Positions 1 through 5,716 of a stretch of DNA of 6,575 bases are shown piece after piece. The stretch comes from Acidimicrobiaceae bacterium. Lineage in GTDB: Bacteria > Actinomycetota > Acidimicrobiia > Acidimicrobiales > UBA8592. Within the stretch, counting starts at the first letter, position 1. The number at the start of each line of letters is the position of its first letter. Made by a program: the position numbers and the translations under genes. The stretch is from the NCBI GenBank assembly GCA_002724825.1, contig PBPU01000079.1, forward strand, positions 2,069 through 8,643. Direction: 5' to 3'. The notes beneath the pieces were generated by a model, which did not search any database, was not told the origin of the DNA, and saw only the letters and a list, made by a program, of their open reading frames with translations.

Positions 1-16
1 TAACAAACAGTTACGG

Positions 17-36
17 ATGTAACGCTTGTAACGGCC
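17..36. repeat. GTNAC repeat element, copy 1
   Basis: This 20-base stretch contains two GTAAC half-sites whose starts lie 9 bases apart (19 and 28). A GTTAC at 10-14 continues the 9-base phasing and forms an inverted pair with the GTAAC at 19-23. The element recurs at 183-202 with 17 of 20 bases identical, and two of the three changes are the same A-to-C swap at the centre of each half-site. The pattern suggests an operator, but no regulator is identified. It lies left of the 85-103 hairpin and so may serve whatever is beyond the left edge. Confidence 0.5.
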
Positions 37-84
37 ACAGAGACAAACAACAAGAACACCAACACATCTAACAAAAAGAGAAAA

Positions 85-103
85 CCCCCTCCATGAGAGG
101 GGG
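85..103. terminator. Rho-independent terminator-like hairpin
   Basis: CCCCCTC at 85-91 pairs perfectly with GAGGGGG at 97-103 around a five-base CATGA loop. On the minus strand the stem is followed by a T-rich run (complement of the A-rich 71-84). On the plus strand it is followed by a weaker tail, CTTGCTT. It could therefore work in both directions, most likely ending a gene left of the window and insulating the 262-981 gene. No coding region reaches it inside this window. Confidence 0.75.
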
Positions 104-159
104 CTTGCTTAAGGGGGGCAATATCAAAACTAAGCGATAGTCAACCCTCAGTAAAGCAA

Positions 160-175
160 TGTGACAATACTCACA
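160..175. promoter_or_regulatory. CRP/GlxR-type palindrome
   Basis: The sequence TGTGA-CAATAC-TCACA is an exact match to the TGTGA-N6-TCACA consensus recognised by CRP-family regulators, including actinobacterial GlxR/Crp. It is centred about 94 bases before the ATG of the DUF2071 gene, in the only sizeable upstream region of the DUF2071-photolyase pair. Binding is inferred from the consensus only; whether the host has such a regulator is unknown. Confidence 0.5.
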
Positions 176-182
176 CATCCAA

Positions 183-202
183 ATGTCACGTTTGTCACGG
201 CC
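183..202. repeat. GTNAC repeat element, copy 2 (candidate operator)
   Basis: This is the second copy of the element at 17-36. It has two GTCAC half-sites whose starts lie 9 bases apart (185 and 194), each followed by G, and it ends in the same ACGGCC. A TACAAT hexamer at 210-215 could be a -10 box, which would put the half-sites over the -35 region of a promoter serving 262-2219. The -10 assignment is tentative because no good -35 hexamer is correctly spaced. Confidence 0.45.
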
Positions 203-261
203 CTAAACATACAATTTAGTTCGGGCTGCTATCGCAGATGGGGTTTATATCATAGAGAATT

Positions 262-981
262 ATGTCAAATGACTACCCTAATAAAGCTGAAAACGAAGTA
301 AAAACAGCAGTAATGGTTCAACATTGGACTGACCTTGTTTTTCTTCATTGGAGATACCCCGCAGAAATCGTGCAAGCCCTATTACCCGAAGGAGTAGAAG
401 TTGAACAGTTTGATGGATCAGCTTGGGTAGGACTAATTCCATTCCACATGAATGACCTTGGGTTTCCTGGACTTCATCCGCTTCCGTATGTCGGCTCATT
501 CCCTGAGGTAAATGTGCGCACATATGTAAGGTACGGTGATTATTCAGGAGTTTGGTTCTTTTCATTGGATATAAACAAAGCGCTGCCAACACTAATAGCA
601 AGGACTGTATACGAAATTCCATATTGCTACGGGAGTGTAAGCCACAAAAAAGTAGGAAATTTCGTTACTACGACCGTTGCAAGAACATGGCCTAGGCCTA
701 GCGCAGAGTCATCAATTGTTGTAGAAACGGATAAGCCAATAGACGGTGACCTTGAGCGTTTTCTAACAGCGAGGTGGGGGCTTATAGCCAAATCAAAACG
801 CAATAAGTTCCTATGGGGACAAGTGCATCACCCACCTTGGCAACTTCATAACGCTAACCTTCTCCACCTTGATGACACTCTTGTAACTACTGCTGGGCTT
901 CCAAGACCTGAAGGAACTCCTCATGTTATGTACTCTGAAGGAGTTCCGGTTCGAATAGCGTGGCCAAAAACGATTAGATAG
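262..981 (+). CDS. DUF2071 / YqjF-like protein
   Basis: The 239-residue product matches the DUF2071 (YqjF) family across its length, close to the family's usual size of about 240. Landmarks are the opening HWTDLVFLHW (residues 21-30), FDGSAWVGLIPF (50-61), FPEVNVRTYV (80-89) and GVWFFSLDI (96-104). It has no signal peptide or membrane helix, so it is probably cytoplasmic. The biochemical function of the family is not established; I recall a fold resembling acetoacetate decarboxylase but cannot confirm it here. There is no good Shine-Dalgarno. A TATCAT hexamer at 248-253 ends 8 bases before the ATG, which would suit a leaderless transcript. A second ATG at 313 (MVQHWTDL) lies nearer the start of homology and is an alternative. 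It is followed 41 bases later by the photolyase-like gene on the same strand, so the two are probably co-transcribed. Confidence 0.88.
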   Translation: MSNDYPNKAENEVKTAVMVQHWTDLVFLHWRYPAEIVQALLPEGVEVEQFDGSAWVGLIPFHMNDLGFPGLHPLPYVGSFPEVNVRTYVRYGDYSGVWFFSLDINKALPTLIARTVYEIPYCYGSVSHKKVGNFVTTTVARTWPRPSAESSIVVETDKPIDGDLERFLTARWGLIAKSKRNKFLWGQVHHPPWQLHNANLLHLDDTLVTTAGLPRPEGTPHVMYSEGVPVRIAWPKTIR

Positions 982-1022
982 ATCTCTTAGGTAACGGCAG
1001 CAAAGAAATTAGGTTATTCCAG

Positions 1023-2219
1023 ATGGTTCAGCTCAAACCCCCAGATACATCTCGATCGGCCATAGAGAAATTCGTTCAGACCCATTTAAGTCACCTAACT
1101 GATACTCCTATCGCTGGATCTCCTTCTATCCGCGGAGGGCAAATAGCAGCAAATGCTTGCATTGCATCTGTTGATTTATCAGGGTACGCAGCGAAACGAA
1201 ATGAAGTGCTACCTCTTTCTGCCAGAGGGGCAACACGGCTTTCACCATACATACGACATGGAGTGCTTCAGTTAAGAGAAGTTTGGGAACGCGCAGATGG
1301 TAGCCCGGCGAAGGATAAGAAAAAATTTCAAGACGAATTGCTGTGGCAAGAGTATGCTCGTCACTGGTATGCGGCATTGGGGCAGAAGACGAAAGTCCCA
1401 ACAAAGAAAAAATATCTAAATAAGGAAGGTAGCACCGAATGGGACACGGCACTTCCGTGTGTCAAAGTAGCTGTTAAAGAATTAGAAACGCATGGGTGGT
1501 TAGTCAACCAAGCCCGTATGTGGCTTGCAAGCCATTGGAGCGTTCGTAATCACCAAGACTGGCGTAAAGGAGAGGACTACTTCTTTCGACACCTTATAGA
1601 TGGATCACGAGCGGCAAATCGGCTTGGCTGGCAGTGGACAACGGGAATAGGGTCTTCAAAGCCATATGGATTCAGCAGATGGCAGGTTGAAAAGCGCGCA
1701 CCAGGTTTATGTGATCAATGCCCTCTCCAGAAAATGTGCCCCATTCAGGATTGGCCTACAGAACCAATGTCAGAAGCTATTTCAGCACCTATTGGAATTG
1801 ATAATTATGGCCCACTAACTGCTGTAGAGGTAGGGAAGCCAACAACGGTCTGGTTAACTGCAGAATCTTTGGGAGATAAGGACCCAGCGCTCTTCAACAA
1901 CCCTGATCTTCCTGCTGTATTTGTGTTTGACGAACCTCTACTTAAGCGCCTTAGGATCACTTCAAAACGATTTGTCTTTATTCTTGAGACACTTGCCGAA
2001 ATTTCTGAGACACGACCGCTAACCCTTTATCTTGGTCGCCCTGAAGCTGAATTGGCAGGCATACCGCTCACGGTAACTCATGCCCCTGTTCCTGGATTTC
2101 AAAAATACAAAAAGAAACTCAACATAGTGCAAACATGGCCGTGGCCATGGCTGTGCGAGCCTAATGGTGCTCCAATTCACTCATTTTCATCCTGGGTCAA
2201 GAAAGCTAGGTTGCCATGA
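1023..2219 (+). CDS. Photolyase/cryptochrome-like FAD protein, permuted domains
   Basis: The 398-residue protein belongs to the photolyase/cryptochrome superfamily but its domains run in unusual order. Residues about 38-245 are the helical FAD-binding domain: RLSPYIRHG (72-80), DELLWQEYARHWY (104-116), GWLVNQARMW (158-167), WRKGED (180-185), DGSRAANRLGWQW (193-205). By comparison with E. coli photolyase, N199 matches the flavin-facing Asn378, and W180 and W203 match Trp359 and Trp382; I find no clear counterpart of Trp306. C146, C230, C233 and C239 follow the order of the four Fe-S ligands of bacterial PhrB/CryB-type photolyases. Residues about 270-398 resemble a shortened N-terminal alpha/beta domain: VWLTAESLGDKDPAL, AVFVFDE, TSKRFVFILETL, SFSSWVKK. 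The likely role is DNA photorepair or light sensing; the substrate cannot be told from sequence. The Shine-Dalgarno is weak. Confidence 0.85.
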   Translation: MVQLKPPDTSRSAIEKFVQTHLSHLTDTPIAGSPSIRGGQIAANACIASVDLSGYAAKRNEVLPLSARGATRLSPYIRHGVLQLREVWERADGSPAKDKKKFQDELLWQEYARHWYAALGQKTKVPTKKKYLNKEGSTEWDTALPCVKVAVKELETHGWLVNQARMWLASHWSVRNHQDWRKGEDYFFRHLIDGSRAANRLGWQWTTGIGSSKPYGFSRWQVEKRAPGLCDQCPLQKMCPIQDWPTEPMSEAISAPIGIDNYGPLTAVEVGKPTTVWLTAESLGDKDPALFNNPDLPAVFVFDEPLLKRLRITSKRFVFILETLAEISETRPLTLYLGRPEAELAGIPLTVTHAPVPGFQKYKKKLNIVQTWPWPWLCEPNGAPIHSFSSWVKKARLP

Positions 2220-2232
2220 ATATATGTAAGCC

Positions 2233-2291
2233 ACTAAAACACAAGGCCTCTAGCACCCCCACACATGTAACAGAACCTGATCTGCTCTACT
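2233..2291. repeat. Dispersed repeat, copy A
   Basis: Bases 2233-2273 match 6443-6482 at about 37 of 41 positions with one gap, including a 24-base identical block (2247-2270 and 6456-6479). The right half, from CACATGTAAC at 2262-2271 to about 2291, instead resembles the copy at 6408-6440 with a handful of mismatches. It lies in the gap between the convergent photolyase-like and L,D-transpeptidase genes. The 152-base gap (2220-2371) otherwise shows no convincing terminator hairpin. Confidence 0.7.
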
Positions 2292-2371
2292 TAATTTCCT
2301 CTCAGGGCGAGTATCAAATTGGTTTAATACCCACCCCGTGAACCGTGCAGTTGGGAGCGACTTTACCTCAT

Positions 2372-3184
2372 TTAGGCTCTTTTCCAATCTCGTTCTAGAA
2401 CGTAAATCTGGTTGACTCCCTGATCGAGGTTTTCGACAAGATCAATGATGTGTTTGGGTAGCATCCGGATGCATCCTCCAGAGCTTGGTTCTTGGCTCAT
2501 CACTGATTCGTACACATTTGTTCCATGAATGAAGATATCTCGCTGGACAACGCTTCTGTTTTTGGATTCGCCGCTATACAAGGGAATAATGCCAGTTGTC
2601 ACTCTCGCCCAGACAGATTCGTCTGATTGTTGATCTGTGAAGGCTGGCCACCCCCAGCAGCCTCCCTTATCAGCTAATTCGTCAATTTCGCATGCGTACG
2701 ACTTTTCTCCAAGGGTAAACATGTACCCTGTTGGAGCTCGTCGAGAATTGAGTTCATTACCGATATAGGTTTGTTTTTGGGTGGCCCAGTCAAATGCTCC
2801 AAGGCCAGTTGATAGCGGATATGTTTTCCGAACCTGATGGTTTTTCCAATGCCATAGGGTTTGTGTAGAAACGTCAATAATGATGACAGAGTTTTCGATA
2901 TTCTCTGCGACTCGTTTGATCTCAGCTAATCCGGTTAGGACTTGTTCTGGGGGTACGCTCACCGTCTGAGTCGGGAAAGAATCGGGGGGTGGAGGAAGGG
3001 GAACTTCAGTTTCGGGTGTTTCGGGCGGAGTTTCTGGTGTTTGCGTTGGGACTGGTGTAGGGATTGAAGTAGAGGTTGGGATTGGGTTGGTTTCTGCCTG
3101 CTGTGTCGTTGGTTCAGATGCACCGCATGCAACGGGGGCAGCGACACAACAGAGGGTAATTATTGCGGCGATCGGTCGTTTCAT
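2372..3184 (-). CDS. L,D-transpeptidase (YkuD) lipoprotein
   Basis: The product is a YkuD-fold L,D-transpeptidase, an enzyme class that makes 3-3 cross-links in peptidoglycan or attaches proteins to it. The chosen start (ATG complement 3182-3184) gives 270 residues opening MKRPIAAIITLCCVAAPVACG, a short signal peptide with a lipobox-like Cys20; Pro at -3 is atypical. A Pro/Thr-rich linker of about 55 residues follows, suited to spanning the wall. The catalytic domain starts near VIIIDVSTQTLWHW (about 100) and ends with the hallmark HGTN and SSGGCIRM, giving catalytic His220, Cys238 and Arg240. C165 and C176 could form a disulfide. The frame is open up to an ATG at 3253, but that extension lacks signal-peptide character. 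A TAGATT hexamer lies 7 bases before the chosen ATG and no Shine-Dalgarno is seen, so a leaderless message is possible. It is divergent from the DUF4149 gene. Confidence 0.9.
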   Translation of the reverse strand: MKRPIAAIITLCCVAAPVACGASEPTTQQAETNPIPTSTSIPTPVPTQTPETPPETPETEVPLPPPPDSFPTQTVSVPPEQVLTGLAEIKRVAENIENSVIIIDVSTQTLWHWKNHQVRKTYPLSTGLGAFDWATQKQTYIGNELNSRRAPTGYMFTLGEKSYACEIDELADKGGCWGWPAFTDQQSDESVWARVTTGIIPLYSGESKNRSVVQRDIFIHGTNVYESVMSQEPSSGGCIRMLPKHIIDLVENLDQGVNQIYVLERDWKRA

Positions 3185-3225
3185 GCCCATGAATCTATCA
3201 TGGGAAAAAGAGAGGTAGGAAATGC

Positions 3226-3250
3226 GGTGATGTGCCGTGCTACCCCTCAT
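3226..3250. repeat. Short element shared with 6393-6418
   Basis: This stretch matches 6393-6418 at about 22 of 26 positions, including an identical 11-base block ATGTGCCGTGC (3230-3240 and 6397-6407). Both copies lie just upstream of minus-strand genes for envelope lipoproteins, in the same orientation relative to the gene: about 40-65 bases from the L,D-transpeptidase start here and about 67-92 bases from the other start. A shared promoter or operator element is the simplest reading. Confidence 0.45.
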
Positions 3251-3312
3251 CACTAGTTATGTTATGTGTTTGTTGGTTGTTTTGGGTATGTTGTCACGTA
3301 GATTAGAGGGGC

Positions 3313-3696
3313 ATGAGCAATTTGATAATTTTACTTAGCGGCCTGATAGTTGGAACTATTATTTTTCATTCAGCAATTGTTGCCCCTACCGTCTTTCGTA
3401 CTTTAGGCGAAAGCGACGCCAGTGTTTTTTTGCGAACTATTTTTCCTAAATTTTTTCTTTTCCTAACGCTTATTAGTGTGGTTAATTTCCTTATGGCATT
3501 GATTGATGGTCAGTCCGGAGTCATGGTGATTGCAGCAGTGAGTGCTGTGTTAATGGGCATAGCTTATGGACTAATCCCGATAACTAATCGCAGTCGGGAT
3601 GAAGGATTACAGCAACGTTTCTCGCAACTCCATAGGGTAAGCGTCTTATTGACCGTTGGTGTCTTATCCATCAACGTGGTGGCTATTTTCTTATAG
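3313..3696 (+). CDS. DUF4149 / TMEM205-like four-helix membrane protein
   Basis: The 127-residue integral membrane protein has four hydrophobic segments at about residues 3-22, 44-64, 68-88 and 107-127. Family signs are FHSAIVAPTVFRTLG (18-32) with the conserved AP-VF pattern, FPKFF (44-48) and QLHRVSVLL (105-113). This agrees with the DUF4149 (TMEM205-like) family, whose molecular function in bacteria is unknown. A purine-rich GAGGGG (3306-3311) sits immediately before the ATG, a very short but usable spacing. The ATG of the downstream esterase frame is only 2-53 bases beyond the stop, depending on the start chosen, so the two probably share a transcript. The start is divergent from the L,D-transpeptidase gene with about 130 bases between them. 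Confidence 0.82.
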   Translation: MSNLIILLSGLIVGTIIFHSAIVAPTVFRTLGESDASVFLRTIFPKFFLFLTLISVVNFLMALIDGQSGVMVIAAVSAVLMGIAYGLIPITNRSRDEGLQQRFSQLHRVSVLLTVGVLSINVVAIFL

Positions 3697-3749
3697 CAAT
3701 GGAACACATAGTTATGTTGCTTTTTCGACGAGTAGTTAGGCCAATTGTT

Positions 3750-4676
3750 ATGACTAAAACTTTCTCTGCAATGCTGCTATGTCTAACTTTGCTATTTGCC
3801 GCTTGTACGGAAACAACGCCTAACACCCAGCCACAGGAAACGCAGATAGCTAATAATCAGAGCAAAGAAGTCAACCAAAAAGGAGAAACGCTCGCTGTAA
3901 CGCCTGCATCAGTCTCGACTAACACAATCGACGTCAATGGCGTAAGCAGAACGTATCTTACGTACATGCCTGAAAGCGCATCCGATTCTATGCCCGTGAT
4001 TATTCAGTTTCATGGTGGAACTGGAACAGCGCAAGATGCGTACTTCACTAGCAACTTTGATGCTACTGCTGACGAAGAAGGGATTCTCATGGTGTACCCG
4101 CAAGCTGAAACGAGTACGGGTTCAGTATGGAATACCATTCACGCGTCGGAAGGAAACAAAGTGAGCTCTGATGATTTTGGATTCATAGAAGCAATAATTA
4201 ACCACTTGAGCGAAGACAGCAGAATAGATACTTCTCGTATTTACGTAGCTGGTTACTCTAATGGTGCTGCTATGGCATATCAGATCGCATGCCACCTCAA
4301 CGATCAGATAGCTGGCTTTGCCGTAATGTCAGGCAACTTTCCCCTCGAAGCCAATTATCCGTGCAATATCACACATGAGACAGGTGGGCTCATCTTCAAC
4401 GGGACAGATGATGATACGAGGCCCCTCGAAGGAATTCCGGGATACGCAATACCTGTTCGAGAAGGAGCTGAATGGTGGGCCGATCAAAATAACAGTATTC
4501 GTGAACAAACAATTCAACAAGGAAATGTTGAACGAACAACATACGTGACGCTATCCGGCACGGAAATCCAACTATTCATCATTAATGGTGGAGGTCATGT
4601 TTGGTTCAACTTCAACGTAGACGGCATGCCAATGAATACTTTTATTTGGGAATTTTTATCCCAGTACCAAACTTAA
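3750..4676 (+). CDS. Secreted lipoprotein esterase, PHB-depolymerase/LpqC-like
   Basis: The product is an alpha/beta-hydrolase of the PHB-depolymerase/feruloyl-esterase-like group (LpqC-type). From the chosen ATG it has 308 residues: MTKTFSAMLLCLTLLFAAC is a lipoprotein signal with lipidated Cys19, followed by a polar Gln/Asn/Thr-rich linker to about residue 55. The enzyme domain shows the oxyanion motif QFHGGTGT (HGG at 88-90), the nucleophile elbow GYSNG with Ser170, an NGTDDD stretch with Asp221 the likely acid residue, and GGGHVWF with catalytic His283. Cys181 and Cys205 could pair. It should act outside the membrane on an ester substrate that cannot be named from sequence. The frame is open to an ATG at 3699, 2 bases after the upstream stop, but the N-terminus from 3750 is the cleaner signal peptide. 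Neither start has a strong Shine-Dalgarno. Confidence 0.87.
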   Translation: MTKTFSAMLLCLTLLFAACTETTPNTQPQETQIANNQSKEVNQKGETLAVTPASVSTNTIDVNGVSRTYLTYMPESASDSMPVIIQFHGGTGTAQDAYFTSNFDATADEEGILMVYPQAETSTGSVWNTIHASEGNKVSSDDFGFIEAIINHLSEDSRIDTSRIYVAGYSNGAAMAYQIACHLNDQIAGFAVMSGNFPLEANYPCNITHETGGLIFNGTDDDTRPLEGIPGYAIPVREGAEWWADQNNSIREQTIQQGNVERTTYVTLSGTEIQLFIINGGGHVWFNFNVDGMPMNTFIWEFLSQYQT

Positions 4677-4712
4677 TAGTAACTATTTTTATTTTGAGTC
4701 ACTCTAGAAGCC

Positions 4713-4733
4713 CCTGAAGTTGATTGCGTCAGG
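4713..4733. other. Weak hairpin in convergent gap
   Basis: CCTGA (4713-4717) pairs with TCAGG (4729-4733), and the outer GC pairs continue past a mismatch. It lies in the 110-base gap between the converging esterase and 4787-5161 genes. There is no T-rich tail on either side, so a terminator role is only possible. Confidence 0.2.
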
Positions 4734-4786
4734 AGCGCTCATGATGTTGCAATCTCTGGTTAGACCGAAGGCAACTAGTTTTTGCT

Positions 4787-5161
4787 TTAGTTTAAGGAGC
4801 GATTGAGAGCTACGATGCCACGGAGTTTGGCATAGTCTGTTGCCGTCAATGTATTTCCACCACATTCTCGATGGACTACATCTAGTCGATTTATTAAATC
4901 TTCTTTGGGAAGAGGATTTCCTGATCCTTTCCTCATAGCTTGAAGCGTAGTATCCCAGTCACCTAACCACTTTTCTCGAAAAGCGACTGGAAAGAGACAG
5001 TCTCGAAGAAAGTCTTCAGAGTTTTCAAGCCGAAAGTTATCAGCAAGAAAAATCTCGCTTTCTTTCAAAACATTGCCTCTAGCATCTGATTCGATACTGC
5101 AAGAGAGAAAGACTGAGCTAAAAACTGCAACTGGCAAAAGTATGAGAACAATTCTGTTCAT
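4787..5161 (-). CDS. Small putative lipoprotein, unknown family
   Basis: I do not recognise this 124-residue product. It opens MNRIVLILLPVAVFSSVFLSC, a short signal peptide with a lipobox-like FLSC, so Cys21 is probably lipidated. The mature part is about 100 residues, charged and probably helical, with Cys55 and Cys100 available for one disulfide if secreted. There is no enzyme motif and no membrane helix apart from the signal. No Shine-Dalgarno is visible. A TACTTT hexamer (complement of 5168-5173) ends 6 bases before the ATG, which fits a leaderless start. Two adjoining inverted repeats at 5187-5223 then cover about -26 to -62 relative to the ATG, where a repressor or activator would bind. 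It converges with the esterase gene. Confidence 0.65.
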   Translation of the reverse strand: MNRIVLILLPVAVFSSVFLSCSIESDARGNVLKESEIFLADNFRLENSEDFLRDCLFPVAFREKWLGDWDTTLQAMRKGSGNPLPKEDLINRLDVVHRECGGNTLTATDYAKLRGIVALNRSLN

Positions 5162-5186
5162 ACCATTAAAGTATCTTCAGGAATTG

Positions 5187-5208
5187 CACTTCCACCTAGA
5201 TGGAAGTG
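5187..5208. promoter_or_regulatory. Inverted repeat upstream of 4787-5161 gene
   Basis: CACTTCCA (5187-5194) and TGGAAGTG (5201-5208) are perfect 8-base inverted arms around a six-base CCTAGA spacer. The site lies 26-47 bases upstream of the ATG of the minus-strand lipoprotein gene and shares its last three bases with the next palindrome. It is probably an operator; a stem-loop in an mRNA leader is the alternative. Confidence 0.5.
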
Positions 5209-5223
5209 TTACATGTGTAACAC
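5206..5223. promoter_or_regulatory. GTGTTACA-TG-TGTAACAC palindrome
   Basis: Perfect 8-base arms, GTGTTACA and TGTAACAC, flank a two-base TG spacer, a form typical of a dimeric regulator's operator. On the minus strand it contains CACATGTAAC (complement of 5208-5217), the core of the dispersed repeats near 2262, 6414 and 6470. It abuts the inverted repeat at 5187-5208. Confidence 0.55.
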
Positions 5224-5250
5224 CACAAAATCCTCAACTCACAATGGGCG

Positions 5251-5262
5251 GTCACCGGTAAC
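5251..5262. other. GTCACCGGTAAC near-palindrome
   Basis: GTCACCGGTAAC is palindromic apart from one base pair and joins a GTCAC to a GTAAC half-site, the same half-sites seen at 10-36 and 183-202. It lies in the 237-base gap between the 4787-5161 and 5399-5704 genes. That gap otherwise holds the palindromes at 5187-5223, a small hairpin at 5277-5297 and no supported gene. Confidence 0.25.
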
Positions 5263-5276
5263 TGTGGTTCTTTCTA

Positions 5277-5297
5277 TCCTGCGATGCGCTGGCAGGA
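5277..5297. other. Small hairpin downstream of 5399-5704 gene
   Basis: TCCTGC (5277-5282) pairs with GCAGGA (5292-5297) around a nine-base loop. It lies about 100 bases beyond the stop of the minus-strand membrane-protein gene and could end its transcript, but no T run follows on the minus strand. Confidence 0.25.
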
Positions 5298-5398
5298 AAT
5301 CATCCGTTTCTACATGTTGCACACATCGGTTATCCCACATATGTAAGAAATACTTAGAAGATGACCGAAGTTAGAATTTTAGTTATTGCCTAAGATTT

Positions 5399-5704
5399 CT
5401 ATGAGGGAGGGGGTGGATTCAGATCTATGTTCTTATTCTTATTACGTTTCCTTGTTACCAGCCACAGAATACCCAAAACAAGATCAGCTGCAGCCCATAA
5501 GAGGAAAACTGCGATAAGCGCACCATACCCCCCTAAAACGTACCCATAAACGTCTGTACATAATTCTAATTCTTCGTCTGTCAGGCCCTGACACGCTTCA
5601 TTAACCGTCTCAGAAGTACTTGCTCCGACAGCAATAGCTAAAACAAGAAAGAGTAAATTTACAAGCAGTATGAACCATGTAAAATATTTTCTCCAGTTGC
5701 GCAT
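5399..5704 (-). CDS. Small two-helix membrane protein, unknown family
   Basis: I do not recognise this product of 101 residues. From the chosen ATG it opens MRNWRKYFTW and has two membrane helices at about residues 8-28 and 58-84. Between them is an acidic loop of about 30 residues with Cys38 and Cys49 (NEAC, ELC), well placed for a disulfide if the loop faces outward. A basic stretch, RKRNKNKN (86-93), follows helix 2 and fits a cytoplasmic tail, which ends in four prolines and Ser. The frame could also start at a TTG two codons earlier, but an AAGG (complement of about 5713-5716) sits at a good distance from the ATG. The nearest genes on the same strand are 97 bases upstream and 237 bases downstream, so it is probably transcribed on its own. 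The upstream gap carries three AACGTT sites. Confidence 0.65.
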   Translation of the reverse strand: MRNWRKYFTWFILLVNLLFLVLAIAVGASTSETVNEACQGLTDEELELCTDVYGYVLGGYGALIAVFLLWAAADLVLGILWLVTRKRNKNKNIDLNPPPPS

Positions 5705-5716
5705 ATACAAACCTTA

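Noticed and set aside
278..622. 114-codon minus-strand open frame opposite the DUF2071 gene
   Set aside because: It is a Leu-rich shadow of a well-supported gene with no family resemblance.
3185..3253. Longer start for the L,D-transpeptidase at 3253
   Set aside because: The added residues (MMRGSTAHHR and onward) are not signal-peptide-like, overlap the shared upstream element and have no ribosome binding site.
3735..3741. GTTAGGC, resembling an integron attC core
   Set aside because: No partner core or attC-type imperfect palindrome is nearby, and gene orientation and sizes do not look like a cassette array.
5073..5261. 62-codon plus-strand open frame
   Set aside because: It overlaps the N-terminal part of the minus-strand lipoprotein gene and the palindromes upstream, with no ribosome binding site and no recognisable protein features.
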